Shown here in pieces: positions 23,898-34,420 of a stretch of 64,000 nucleotides of DNA. How positions within the stretch are numbered: position 1 is the stretch's first letter; each line of letters opens with the position of its first letter. The position numbers and the translations under genes are program-made. A model generated the notes under the pieces. It was not told where the DNA came from, ran no database searches, and saw nothing but the letters and a program-made list of their open reading frames with translations. This stretch comes from Callorhinus ursinus (Eukaryota > Chordata > Mammalia > Carnivora > Otariidae). Location of the stretch: positions 46,789,627 to 46,853,626 of the forward strand of contig NW_020312817.1 of the NCBI RefSeq assembly GCF_003265705.1, in the 5' to 3' direction.

Positions 23898-23990
23898 AGT
23901 GATGAATCACTGCATTCTCCTGAAACCAACATTGCACTACGTGTTAACTCACTAGAATTTAAATAAAAATTTTTAAAAAAGAAAAAATCT
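23898..23990 (+). mobile_element. Short L1 3' end, sense
   Basis: 'gtgatgaatcactgcattct', 'cctgaaaccaacattgcac', 'gttaactcactagaattt' and an A-rich tail repeat the 3'-terminal 90 bp of the L1 just upstream. It is a second, severely 5'-truncated copy or a partial duplication of the first. Confidence 0.8.
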
Positions 23991-24038
23991 TATTATAGAT
24001 ATTAGGAATTATTTCACCCATACTACCAAAAAAATCTT

Positions 24039-24247
24039 TTTTTTTTAAGATTTTATTTATTTATTTGACAGAGAAAGACACAGCGAGAGAGGGAACACAA
24101 GCAAGGGGAGTGGGAGGGGGAGAAGCAGGCTTTCCCGCTGAGCAAGAGAGCCAAATGCGGGGCTTGATCCCAGGACTCTGGAATCATGACCTGGGCCGAA
24201 GGCAGACAGATGCTTAACGACTGAGCCACCCAGGCGCCGCCCCCCCC
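24039..24247 (-). mobile_element. CAN-SINE, antisense, with C9 terminus
   Basis: 'taagattttatttatttatt', 'agcgagagagggaacacaag', 'gaatcatgacctgggccg' and 'gagccacccaggcgcc', ending in a run of C. Short TSD 'aaatctt'. Confidence 0.95.
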
Positions 24248-24658
24248 CAAATCTTATTCTACTGGGCTTGATACTAAGAATGCTTAATTTATCAGCTCAC
24301 ATTGATAGTTTGAGATTCCCTAAGGTATCTTGCTAGATCTTGAGTTACTTTGGTTGGCATCTAAGGAGAGATTTTTATATATCTTGAATCTAATTTCAAG
24401 CAAATGACTGTAATGTAATCCCATTGCATCCATAACCTTAAAAATACCAATATCAGGAGTTATTGGATCTGGTATGTAAATAATCTTGCGGGCAAGAAGG
24501 TTTCATGAATTCTTTCAATGTTCTTAAATAATCTCCATAGGCTCTTGGTAATGGCATAAAGTGCCTAGGTCTTGATTGAGTCTTACACACTCTAAATTAG
24601 AGAACATTTCCTTTTAGTCTTTATTGACTTAAAGCCATCTTTAACAATGTCCATCACT

Positions 24659-24832
24659 GGGACATCTGAGTGGCTTCGTCGGGTAAGTGTCTGCCTTTGG
24701 CTCAGGTCATGATTCCAGGGTCCTGGGATCCAGCCCCATAACCAGCTCCTTGCTCCACAGGGAGACTGCTGCTCCTTCTGCTTGTGCTCTCTCTCTCTGA
24801 CAAATAAATAAATAAAATCCTTAAAAACAAAA
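24659..24832 (+). mobile_element. CAN-SINE, sense, diverged
   Basis: 'ggacatctgagtggcttcg', 'ctttggctcaggtcatgatt', 'ccagggtcctgggatcc', short (CT)n and 'caaataaataaataaaatcc'. TSD 'aatgtccatcac' on the left and 'catgtccatacc' on the right. Confidence 0.92.
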
Positions 24833-24849
24833 CAATACAAAAACAAAAA

Positions 24850-25130
24850 TCATGTCCATACCATGTTTTTTACAATAGGAAAAATTCTAAACAAAGTGTA
24901 TCTCCAGTTATCTCAGACCGATAAATCAAGTATTGTGCATTCATATGCAGAAATAACTACTGTGAAAGTGTAGATTAGTATTGTTGACATAATAACTTCC
25001 ATCTGGAAGAAAACAAATCAAATTAAGGCAAGTGTCAAACTCTGGTGAAAATGTGGATGATTATTTTTCACTTTTTACTTTATTGTCCAATAAATGATTA
25101 AAAACAAATATGTCATTATAGATAGATCCT
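24850..25130 (+). mobile_element. Old L1M 3' fragment, sense
   Basis: 'tacaataggaaaaattctaa' followed by diverged sequence with 'tcatatgcagaaataact', 'gtgaaaatgtggatgatt' and 'tttttcactttttact' resembles the L1M tail ('aatagcaaaaaattgg', 'catatgatggaatatta'). The pre-SINE flank at 24630-24658 may belong to it. Confidence 0.4.
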
Positions 25131-26335
25131 ATAAAAGGTTATTTTTAAAATAAATCTCAAATTCAAGTTTATAATTCCTTGAAAGTTTTGTGTAAAATAT
25201 CACAATAATTTTAACATGTTTATATATATTTTTCTGTGCTGAGTATAGAAAATGTTATTTTTTCCACTAGTTAATAAAAGATAATAATTACTTCATAGCA
25301 TTATGAGTTAATTCAGACTTCCATTTTAATATGAATAAAAAACTCAATCTATCAATATTTCTGTGGAAGAAATGGCATTGTAAGCTCTGAGAGGAAAAAA
25401 AAAATTCCTTTTTTTTGTTGGAGTTCATGTCTTCCAATGTCAATAACTTAGTTATGCTTGCCAATAGAAAAATAATGAAACAATAAATCAAGGTAATGCT
25501 TAATGCACTGCATAAAAGTCAGTTTAAGTTTTCACAAATGTGGTTTTCTTAAACATAATATTTTCAGAAGCTAACAAAATACATAATTGATAGAAAATAA
25601 AAGTAACAATAGTACTTAGTGAATATTAAAATTTAGTTATTACTGTGTTCAGTATTTTCTGTAAGTGACATGTCTAAGGATATTTTACCTTGATTTGCAC
25701 AACTTACACAACAGTAATTGATTTGAGCATTTAAAAAGGGTTTATCATTTTTAAATAACTTCTACAAAGCAAACCTCATTAATTGAACAGAACTATCAAG
25801 TTACTAGAAGTTATTTGTATAGTCATGAGTTTCCACAATTTCATATAGGTTATACAAAAGGTACATGGTTTAAGATTTATTCTTATTTTACAGATGTGTA
25901 ATTTTCCTATTTTATAGGGTCATGCATTTAATATCTTTTATAGATCTCAAACCCAGACCTCTTCTGTCAAATATCATGTGTGCTGCTATATATCATCATT
26001 TCTTTTAGTCTCTTAATCTTCCTTCCATGAACTTTTAGATTATTCTAACATAATTTACAGTTTAATGGCATAATTTGATGCCATTGATTGATTTGTGTGA
26101 TTCCCACTGAACATAGAGTGGCAAAAACCAATTGGCACGATTATTATTTTCTGTATGAGAAAAAAGAATAACAACAATTAGAGGTAGTATTAAACACAAA
26201 GGCAACGTATTATTAGTTCTCTTTCTTTAAAAAAATTAGATCATATTTTAGTACTCATGGGACAATTTTATTAACAGTACAAAGAATAAATGCTGCAATA
26301 ATAATAGTACAAGATAATTCAATCATGCATTTTCC
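25131..26335. other. AT-rich spacer, possible MIR relic at 25840-25980
   Basis: No gene was recognised. 'ttattttacagatgtgtaat' and 'ctcaaacccagacctcttct' hint at an antisense MIR core, too diverged to assert. Confidence 0.35.
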
Positions 26336-26690
26336 ATTCTTTAAATATGTGGATTGAGTACTAACCGTGTGCAAAACATTGTGATTCTCAATATGTGGGC
26401 TATCAGGAATAATATCGTTACATCTCATAGAATATTCACAGGGAAGATAAGACCAAATGCAATTATAATGACTAAGATTTCAAAATTTTAGTATAATAAA
26501 AAAGACATAAAATTAGCACGATGGGCATTTGGAAGGGAAGGGAATTTTTCCCCTCTGGAGAAGGGATAAAAATTATAATAATATAACATCTCTGAGATGT
26601 GCAGGAAGGCTTCCCACAAGAAGAGGAAATGAAAGTTGGTTTAAAGAAGAGATAAGATACAAGAAATCTCACTGTTATATAATGAATCCA
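26336..26690 (-). repeat. L2 fragment, antisense
   Basis: 'gattgagtactaaccgtgtg', 'aatattcacagggaagataa', 'tgcaggaaggcttcccacaa' and 'gaaatgaaagttggtttaaa' follow the order of the antisense L2 segment with 'gggaaggcttcc'. Confidence 0.5.
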
Positions 26691-27780
26691 GAGAATTTTG
26701 CATTAGTTTGTCAGGAACTACTGCAGCTTTTTTAACCAGGGGATAGAACTATTTGTTACATGGTTTGATTTTTACATTGTGAATCCTAGGTCTTATACAT
26801 CCTACTTTCGATGTTTGTCATTTAAGTGCTTACACCATCTCCATGTTGTGTAATTAATTAGAAATCCTAATGCAAAGGGAACAAAAATATATCTTTCTCA
26901 GAAATGAAATGCACTTCTGACATGATGAGAAACAGTTCAGTATATGAGGTTAAGGCTGATGTTAACTTTTTCACACAGCAGCTTAACTAGGTTAATTGTC
27001 AAGACTGTGAGTGACACTTTCATTTAAAGTGAATTGTAATAGCACTTTCTGAGGCAAGAGAAATCTCAAGTGATTCAAATCTACAATCAAGCAACGTCAT
27101 AAAAATAAGTGATTTTAAAAATAGTGATTCATAAGAGTACAGTTTGAGTTCATATGCATTACCTATTTTGAACTTTATTTGTTAACTGAGGGGTGGTCAA
27201 GAAATGCCAGTTAAATTTAGCTAAGTTTTTTTTAGAGTCAGGAAAATCCAAATAAATGTTTGATGTATCTTTATGCAACCAGTGGAAAGTCACAAACATC
27301 ATTACAAGAAATAACATATTTTGTGGAAGATGAAACGGTATGCAGGTTACAGAATTAAATATTAATTTTCCAATACATTTCATACTCGCTGCTTGCTACT
27401 TTGCCTTTTTCCCCCAGACAATGCCAGGACACGTTCATGTTTGTTTGACTTTAGAAATTCCTCAATGAAAACACTTGAAGAGTTTTAAGTCAATATTGTC
27501 ATCAACATTTAAATAAGTAATTATTTTACTAAATATCACAAATAATTATAGTTAAGTTATTGTTATCAAAAAATCATGAGAGAGTGTATTAGAAAAGAAT
27601 TTTGGCATACATTTGTGTAACGATACAAAAATAATTGATGGTCAAGGACTAACGTAACTTTTTGCATATTAAAATTACTTAGTTCAGTTATTGCCCATAA
27701 CCAGGTTCTTAGCAGTCTCTCAAAACAAATGAAGACGATTCAGATAATAAGGACTCAAATGAGAACATAGCTAGGGTAAC
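26691..27780. other. Unassigned, SINE-free segment
   Basis: No gene or nameable repeat was seen. The part at about 26930-27110 ('aactaggttaattgtcaaga', 'gtgagtgacactttcattta') is less biased in composition and could be conserved non-coding DNA, but nothing in the sequence proves it. Confidence 0.35.
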
Positions 27781-27784
27781 ATAA

Positions 27785-27930
27785 ACTTATACTCTATTCA
27801 AATGTAAACTCACTGAGGGGAGGAATTGTATTTTAGACTTTCTTGTATCCTTAGAAAATTATTCTCTAATTATTGTCATGGATTATATATTTAATATTTG
27901 GTACATAGTATTAGTTACCTAATTAACAAA
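27785..27930 (+). repeat. L2 3' fragment, sense, weak
   Basis: 'aaatgtaaactcactgaggg', 'gaggaattgtattttagac' and 'ggtacatagtattag' resemble the L2 3' end ('tgtaagctccttgagggcag', 'ggcacatagtagg'). Confidence 0.45.
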
Positions 27931-28404
27931 GAGAAAGAAAAGCCTAATATTAAACTATGTACTAGGGATAACAGGATTCAAATGAGACAGATAAAGGATA
28001 AAGGAGCCCTTATCTTTATCTAGGTTAATCCAACAAAATTAAAGGCATGTATTTCAAAAGAAGAAGAAAAAAAAAAGCAGAGTGAGAAATTGGTCAAAAG
28101 AAAAACATTCTTCAATTTTTGTGGCAATGGATATTATTACCAGTATTCTTTATAAGAATCAGGATTGCATTCTTAAGAGTTTTCCTTAAACCATATTTCT
28201 TGTATTTTGTAGATATTTTAGTTTTAACATAGTTTTTTCCTTTCCTATTATACAAGGTTCATTGTAACAAACAAAAAGAAGAAAATAAAAACAAACTCAA
28301 TGCCATCAGTCAGATAAAGCCACAATTAATCTTTTGTTAATATCCTCCAGATTTTTCATATTAGTATGAGATATCAGTGTTCACATATACACTCACACAA
28401 ACCC

Positions 28405-28405
28405 G

Positions 28406-28443
<38 letters not shown>
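28405..28443. repeat. (AC)n microsatellite
   Basis: About 39 bp of mostly perfect ac repeats after 'acccgcacgc'. Confidence 0.95.
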
Positions 28444-28444
<1 letters not shown>

Positions 28445-28572
28445 AATGGGAAAACACTTTCCTGATTTGCTACCTATTTTTACACTTCCATGTGTATTAG
28501 TGAACATGACATATTCCATCACATTTTAATGGTCTCATAGTTCTCCACAGTATGGAAGTAATGTGACTTTAA

Positions 28573-28783
28573 ATTAAATTTTTTTTATATATATTTTAGC
28601 ATATGAGAGAGAGAGAGAGTGCAAGTGGAGAGGGGAGGGGCAGAGAATCTTTAAGCAGGCTTCGTGCTCAGAGCTGGAACTCACTGGGGGTTGGATGTGG
28701 GGTTCCCTCTCAGGTCCCTGAGATCATGATCTGAGCCAAAATCAAGAGTCAGATGCTCAACTGACTGAGCCAGGTGCCTGGAA
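28573..28783 (-). mobile_element. Older CAN-SINE, antisense
   Basis: T-rich start, (GA)n, 'ctgagatcatgatctgagcc', 'atgctcaactgactgagcc'. The target is duplicated as 'taatgtgacttta' (28559-28571) and 'acaatatgacttta' (28784-28797). Confidence 0.88.
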
Positions 28784-28797
28784 ACAATATGACTTTA

Positions 28798-29020
28798 TCT
28801 ATTTATTTTTTTAAAGATTTTATTTATTTATTTGACAGAGAGACACAGCAAGAGAGGGAACACAAGCAAGGGCATAGGGAGAGGGAGAAGCAGGCTTCCC
28901 GCTGAGCAGGGAGCCTGATGCGGGGCTCAATCCCAGGACCCCGGGATCATGACCCAGGACCCCGGGATCATGACCTGAGCCAAAGGCAGAACCTTAACAA
29001 CTGAGGCACCCAGGTGCCCA
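28798..29020 (-). mobile_element. CAN-SINE, antisense, with internal 21-bp duplication
   Basis: 'ttaaagattttatttattta', 'agcaagagagggaacacaag', then the stretch 'ccaggaccccgggatcatga' occurs twice in tandem at about 28934-28975, then 'aactgaggcacccaggtgcc'. TSD 'acaatatgacttta' (28784-28797) and 'gcaatatgacctta' (29021-29034). It inserted into the right TSD of the older SINE. Confidence 0.95.
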
Positions 29021-29171
29021 GCAATATGACCTTAAATGTAGGTTAACATCTAATATGTTTCCAATTTTTGCTTTTGTGAACAGAGGTTCTATGGATATTC
29101 TGTCACATTTTTATTATTTATTAGAATAAATTCATTGAAAAGGAATCATTTAGTCTAGAAATACTTTTAAA

Positions 29172-29284
29172 TAGTTTTTTTTTTTTTTTAATTAAGTAAG
29201 TTCTGTGCCCAACGTGGGGCTTGAATTCACGACCTCAAGATCAAGAGCTGCATGCTCTATGGACTGAGCCAGCCAGGCACCCCT
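29172..29284 (-). mobile_element. Short tRNA-type CAN-SINE without (CT) tract, antisense
   Basis: Read on the minus strand: 'ggggtgcctggctggctcag', 'gagcatgcagctcttgatc', 'ggtcgtgaattcaagcc' (B-box-like), 'cccacgttgggcacaga', then a T/A tail. It has only the tRNA-like head plus tail and belongs to an older subfamily. TSD 'agaaatacttttaaa' (29157-29171) and 'agaaatatacttttaaa' (29288-29304). Confidence 0.9.
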
Positions 29285-29316
29285 TCAAGAAATATACTTT
29301 TAAAACACTATTTCTA

Positions 29317-29538
29317 GGGGCTCCTCAGTAGCTCAGTTGGTTAAGCATCTGCCTTTGGCTCAGGTCATGATCCCAGGGTCCTCAGATTGAGCCCCACTGT
29401 GAGGTCCTGGGATCCAGCCTTAAGATACAAACTGTTCCCTGCTCAGTGGGGAGTCTGCCTCTGCCCTTCCCCCTCCCCTTGCTTATGCTCTCTCTCTCAA
29501 ATAAATAAATAATCTTAAAAACAAAAAGGAAAAAAAAC
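29317..29538 (+). mobile_element. CAN-SINE, sense, with internal insertion
   Basis: 'ggggctcctcagtagctcag', 'ctttggctcaggtcatgatc' and, in the middle, about 25 extra bases around a second 'ggtcctgggatccagcc'. Then 'gctcagtggggagtctgcc', short (CT)n and tail. TSD 'cactatttcta' at 29306-29316 and 29540-29550. Confidence 0.93.
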
Positions 29539-29960
29539 CCACTATTTCTAAAAGTAGACATCTGAAAGGATTATCAGTTTTTATTCCATTTAAACATATA
29601 TGACAGTGTCTATGTCAGTTTTAGTAAGCAATGAATATTGCAACCTATTTTTAGCTTTATTAAACAGAAAATATGACATCTAGTTATTTTTAAAATTCCA
29701 TTAAATTGACAACTTACCAAAGTGCAACACTCTTTAAATGCTTACTAGTCATTTAAAAGATTTCTTTTATAAATTAAGTGTGCTTATTCCATTTTTCTAC
29801 TAGTTAATATTTTATTGATTTATAAGAGCTTCTAATGAAATAGTAATACTGACCTTTTATCTGTCATATATATTGCAAGTATTTCTGAAATTCTTTCTTA
29901 CTTTTTAAATAATTGCTACTTATTTAAATATGTCCCTTAATTGTCATCACCTCTGTATCA

Positions 29961-30920
29961 TTAGATAGCTTTTCTCTAGCCAAAATTTCTATACATCTTC
30001 ACATATTGCATTCTAATGTTTTAATAATTCTCCTATTACATTATATATTTACTAAGCAATAAATAGAAATGTTTCTCTTCTTTCAATAACCATAATACTT
30101 ATCTTCATTTTCTTGTCTAATTGAAGCTGCTTGAATTTCCAGAAAACAATGTTAAACCATGTTTATGCTTGCAAGAATTGTGATCCTAATTTAAATATTA
30201 ATAAGAATGTCTCACCATTAAGTGAATTCAATGCCTATGTGATGCATGCATATGTTTATACAAATGTTTGTATAAATTTTATCAAATGCTTTTAAATTAT
30301 GACCAAAAAAATAATTAAAATTTCTCTCTATACTATTCATAGCATTAACTGAATTAAATTTTCTACAAATTGAAATGTTCATAAAATAAATCCATCTTAA
30401 GAAGAGTTAATTAAAAACTTAATGTAAAACTAATTCACTTGTCTAGATGCAAATGTACACTACCCCAATTTTTTTCTCATAATGTTGTTGCTTTCTGTAC
30501 CATCATATTATAGAATAAAAGGTAATTAAAATGAAATAAGACATTATATGTTCTAAGAAATATAAATATCAGAAATTAGCTAATACTAAAATATTTGAAT
30601 GAAAGAAGTTCCTACATGTCTAAGCCTTGGTATTTTGGAAAAAGAAACTCTCTTTAAATATATTTTTAAAAATTTCTTTTGAAGTTATGGCCTTATCAAT
30701 ATTTTTGTACATTAAGTTAGACTCTATTTTCCTAGAGAACTGTCCAGTTGACTTTTCTCAGTTTAATTTGAAAAAAAAAATAGTCTCTGATTTTAATATA
30801 AAATAATTATTCTAGTATATGTCTTTTCTGAATGTTTATGCTATGTGCATTCCATTTTTTTGGATTAGACATTTAAAGAGTTGTAGCTTATCAGTATTTT
30901 AAAAGAAATAGCCTTAAAAA
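29961..30920. other. AT-rich spacer
   Basis: No gene or nameable repeat was seen. It is very AT-rich. It may continue the antisense L1M beyond recognition. Confidence 0.4.
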
Positions 30921-30924
30921 ACAT

Positions 30925-31215
30925 TTAAAACAGCTTTAAATACCATAAAATTCACCCATTATAAGCGTTGAACTGGTTTCCAGTAACTTTATGGAATTGT
31001 ACAACGATAAACACAATCTAGCTTTAGAACATTTGCATCATCCAAAAATTTCCCTCATGACTCTTGGCAGTCATCCTTTCCTCTGACCCCCAGCATCAGG
31101 CAACCACTGGTCTGAGTTTTCTATATATACTTGCTTTTTCTAGAAAATTCATATAAATGTTATCATCTAGTGTGTAATCTATTGTGTACGGCTTCACATA
31201 CTGTTGAGTGAGTGA
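30925..31215 (-). mobile_element. Old L1M 3' UTR fragment, antisense
   Basis: 'ataaaattcacccattataa', 'ggaattgtacaacgataaac', 'acaatctagctttagaacat', 'aggcaaccactggtctgag' and 'aaaattcatataaatgttat' match the well-known antisense L1M 3' region ('aaattcacccatttta', 'ggcaaccactaatct'). Confidence 0.75.
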
Positions 31216-31384
31216 ATCACATAAATTAAATACATTTTAGCATTTATGTATTCCCAAATCTTTGTATTTATATACAAAAAAATATATATATATATATTTT
31301 TATAGTTACCTTATTTACTTATTGGAAAAATTCTCACTGCCTACAAACTCTATCAGATGAGACAGCTAATTATGGATTTTTATT

Positions 31385-31419
31385 TTTTTAAAGATTTTAT
31401 TTATTTATTTATTTATTTG

Positions 31420-31453
<34 letters not shown>

Positions 31454-31594
31454 CATAAGCAGGGAGAGCAGAAGAGGGAAAAGCAGGCTTCCTGAGGAGC
31501 AGGGAGCCTGATGAGGGGCTCGATCCCAGGATCCCGGGATCATGACCTGAGCCAAAGACAAACGCTTAACTGACTGAGCCACCCAGGCGCCCCC
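31385..31594 (-). mobile_element. CAN-SINE, antisense, with long (GA)n
   Basis: 'ttaaagattttatttattta', pure (GA)n at 31422-31453, 'gggatcatgacctgagcc' and 'gagccacccaggcgcccc'. TSD 'tatggatttttatt' / 'atagatttttatt' (31371-31384, 31595-31607). Confidence 0.96.
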
Positions 31595-31607
31595 ATAGAT
31601 TTTTATT

Positions 31608-32900
31608 CTTGAGGTTTTTTTTTTTTTTTTTGTCTGTGACCATTTCTTGTATCAAATACTTTTTAAGTCAAGGCTAACTTGGAGAAAGCAGAAACAACCC
31701 TAGTGTTTTTAAGTCAGGAAATGATTAATACAGAACATTAGTTTTTATACAATCTTCAGAAGAGCTGGAGAAATACTCTGTAAATGGAATTGCTAGGAAT
31801 GACTTTTAGATTAACATTGTCAATCTGGCTTAATAAAGATGGTGTCACCTCTGTACAATTACAAAGATGAGAAATAAGGAAGCTACTTCTGGAAATATTG
31901 GCCCCAGAACGCACAATTTTATCTGTGATCTAGACATCAGAAATCTGCTACTATCATAAGAGGATGCACCACCATTTAGATCCAAGGAGGATATTAGTGT
32001 CTGACTTTTGTTACCCAGTAATTCTTCAACTATGCTGGAGAAGAGAAACATCAGAAGCAGACACAGCAAACCTCCTCTTTAAATCACACCCAAAATCCTT
32101 GTTGTAAAATTGTCCGGAAATAAAATGGATTTTTAGCTGCCTTGCCTCTTTAGGACAGAAGGACACTGGGAGGAGGCTGGAGCAGATGCTGACCCATTCA
32201 ACTATACACCTCATTCTGGATATTTCTAGGTGGGCCTAGGATAGCATTAATTTTTACCTCAACTCAGGGGGCCTTATAGATCTGAGCATATAGATCATTT
32301 AGCAGCTCTAGAAGATTTCTATTACCGTTGTTGTGATGGCTGCTTTCCTTCCCTTGCCTCTCCATTCGTTAAATACCTTAATTCTGCTTCAGAATAACTG
32401 TGAGTCAACTTATTTACCTCTTCTATTGCCTAATAAATGATTACTGAGACACAGTAAACCCAAAGCCTCACTGAAGCACTTGGAAGGATGCTATTGAAGA
32501 ATAAGGACATTTGAGAAATTTCTTGATGTAAAAGAAATGCCATTAAGTTAACAGCTGATAAAACTGCAATCCCATACAGCATACACTTTACAGTGAGTTT
32601 TCCCAACATAATAGCCAATTTCAGTTTATCTGCTTCAGAAGAAAGAGAGTGAGGGAAGGCCATGGAGCAGACAGCAGGGTAATTAATTACACAGTTTGGG
32701 AAAATTGCCTCCTCCTTTTAAGCTTGCGACTTTTGATCTCAGATAAAATCCAGAAAATTTTCTGTTTTTATAATGAGGATAAAACATTACGAAATTCCAC
32801 CGTTGGCCATACAGATGAGAGAAAAACACATGAAAACCAAGAGGTGATTTCCAGCCTCGTGAATGGATACAAATTAAAGCTTTCCCTGAGACATACGCAG
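31608..32900. other. Unassigned, moderately complex DNA
   Basis: After an oligo-T run this block has fairly balanced composition. Short open frames occur on both strands (62-84 codons) but none has a recognisable domain, and I saw no splice-site pattern to join them. It could be old repeat or conserved non-coding DNA; I cannot tell which. Confidence 0.4.
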
Positions 32901-32904
32901 TAGC

Positions 32905-33180
32905 GTTTATATCAGTACAGTTCATTACTGCTCCAAACTGGAAATAACCTAAATGCCCATGAACAGGGAATTAATGGATAAATACATGATGATACACTCA
33001 TAAAATGGATTATTATGCAGCAATGTAAATAAACTAAATGATGCAACATGGAATAACATGAATGAATATTGGAAACATTCGGTGAAAGATAGCAGACTTA
33101 CAGTCACGCACCCTACATGATTTCATTTACATCAGTTTCAAAGAACAAACCTAAACGGTGGTATTTAGGTGTTTAGGGAT
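32905..33180 (+). mobile_element. Old L1M 3' end, sense
   Basis: 'actgctccaaactggaaata', 'ctaaatgcccatgaacaggg', 'ggattattatgcagcaatg', 'gaataacatgaatgaatatt' and 'catgatttcatttacatc' follow the L1M ORF2 end and 3' region. Confidence 0.8.
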
Positions 33181-33204
33181 GCCTTTTTCTTTTCTTTTTT
33201 TTAA

Positions 33205-33650
33205 TTTGGAATGAGAAACCACCTGGGCGCCAAAGGACCTTTCTCCCAGACTCCTTCGTAAGGAGCTCTGTTCACACCATCTGTGATGCAATACTCAGTG
33301 CTCCTGGAATCGCAAACCCATTCTTCCCCAATATGAACCCTAGTGCAGAAAGTGTCTCTAGCAAGACTCCCTGCTAGGTGCCTGAATGCATTCTGGCCCA
33401 AACGCCACGCATCTGTGGGACCTCCGGAAGCCAGACTGAGGGTGTGAACTGCGCATGCGCGGGCCCAATTTAGAGCGTGGGAGCCTGATACTAGCCGCCT
33501 CGGGGAGGCTTCGCCGGCTTCTAAGGGGAAACCCTGGGCCGCCTTTCTACCCCTGCCAAGGTCCGAGGTCCAAGGTTGCAGCACCTCAAACACGCCGTTC
33601 CGTTGTGGGCTCCCCATCCTAGATACTGCTATCCTTTGGGCCGTCGTTAA
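33205..33650. promoter_or_regulatory. Isolated CpG-rich islet with NRF1 and ETS-type motifs
   Basis: About 445 bp that is clearly GC- and CpG-richer than anything else in the window (I count about 21 CpGs; C+G looks above 50 percent). 'tgcgcatgcgcg' at 33450-33461 fits the NRF1 consensus exactly, and 'ccggaag' at 33424-33430 fits the ETS/GABPA core. These are a common pair in CpG-island promoters. A 138-codon open frame spans it on the minus strand (33201-33617) with no domain I recognise. High GC alone makes such frames likely. On the plus strand an oligo-T-rich tract at 33186-33207 adjoins it, so it may instead be a minus-strand retrocopy with a poly-A tail. Function is not established. Confidence 0.5.
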
Positions 33651-33683
33651 GGTTTGTTCTTTAAAATGAATATGTTAATATAT

Positions 33684-33710
33684 ATTCCTATATATTATAT
33701 ATATAGGAAT
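33684..33710. repeat. Small perfect AT hairpin
   Basis: 'attcctatata' and its exact reverse complement are separated by 'ttata', directly beside the CpG-rich islet. Confidence 0.85.
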
Positions 33711-34124
33711 TTAATGTCGAGATAGTAATTACTTTGGATTGGATAGAGTGGAATGAGTTTTAGAGAAAGCCTGAGGAGCACTTGTCAGTTCTCTTTCTAA
33801 CCTGAACAGTGACTAATAAATATTCACATTGTAGTAATTCATAGAGCTGTGCTGTTTGGTTTGTGCATTTTTTTGTTTGGGTGTCTTACTTTATATTAGA
33901 AACACAAAGATTTTTAAATATTAAAAAAAAAAAAGCCAGTTCCCCCCGCCCCGCACAGGTTTTTAAAATGGCCTGACTTCACATACTTACTCGTTATGAT
34001 AGTCAGGGCTTCCATAATTAGCATCAGCGATCTGTGACTTTAATTTTACTCATGAAAAATCATGACCCAGTTACATGTCTGTGTGTATATGTATACCCAA
34101 GAAATAAGGAATACAAAGCCTTTT

Positions 34125-34307
34125 TTTTTTTTAATGATTTTATTTATTTGACACAGAGAGACACACAGCGAGAGAGGGAACACAAGCAGAGGGGAGAGGG
34201 AGAAGCAGGCTTCCCGCTGAGCAGAGAGCCCGATGCAGGGCTCCATCCGAAGACCCTGGGACCATGACCTTAGCCAAAGGCAGACGACTGAGCCACCTAG
34301 GCGCCAC
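34125..34307 (-). mobile_element. CAN-SINE, antisense
   Basis: 'taatgattttatttatttga', 'agcgagagagggaacacaag', 'gggaccatgaccttagcc', 'gagccacctaggcgcca'. It has a small deletion before 'cgactgagcc'. Diverged TSD 'ggaatacaaagcctttt' / 'ggatttacaaaccttt' (34108-34124, 34308-34323). Confidence 0.95.
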
Positions 34308-34420
34308 GGATTTACAAACCTTTTAATGATCATCAACAGAATTGGGACTGCTAACTGAAAAAAAACTATCATGAAGGCAAAAAGCAAGAGAAAAAAAATA
34401 TTTTTAAAAGGAAAAGAAAA

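Larger units (their letters stand above)
28330..29960 (-). mobile_element. Old L1M 3' half, antisense, host of four SINEs
   Basis: With SINEs removed, the pieces at 28330-28572, 29035-29171, 29303-29316 and 29550-29960 follow an antisense L1M: 'tctcatagttctccacagta', 'gtttccaatttttgctttt', 'ttagaataaattcattgaa', 'aaattgacaacttaccaaag', 'gatttataagagcttctaat' and 'accttttatctgtcatat'. An (AC)n tract sits in it at 28405-28443. It is non-coding. Confidence 0.65.

Noticed and set aside
28405..28443. Regular short repeats as a possible CRISPR-like array
   Set aside because: It is a dinucleotide microsatellite, and no spaced direct repeats are present anywhere in the window. The host is a mammal.
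29172..29284. tRNA-like sequence that could be called a tRNA gene
   Set aside because: It has a poly-A type tail and a target-site duplication and matches a tRNA-derived SINE, so it is a retroposon.
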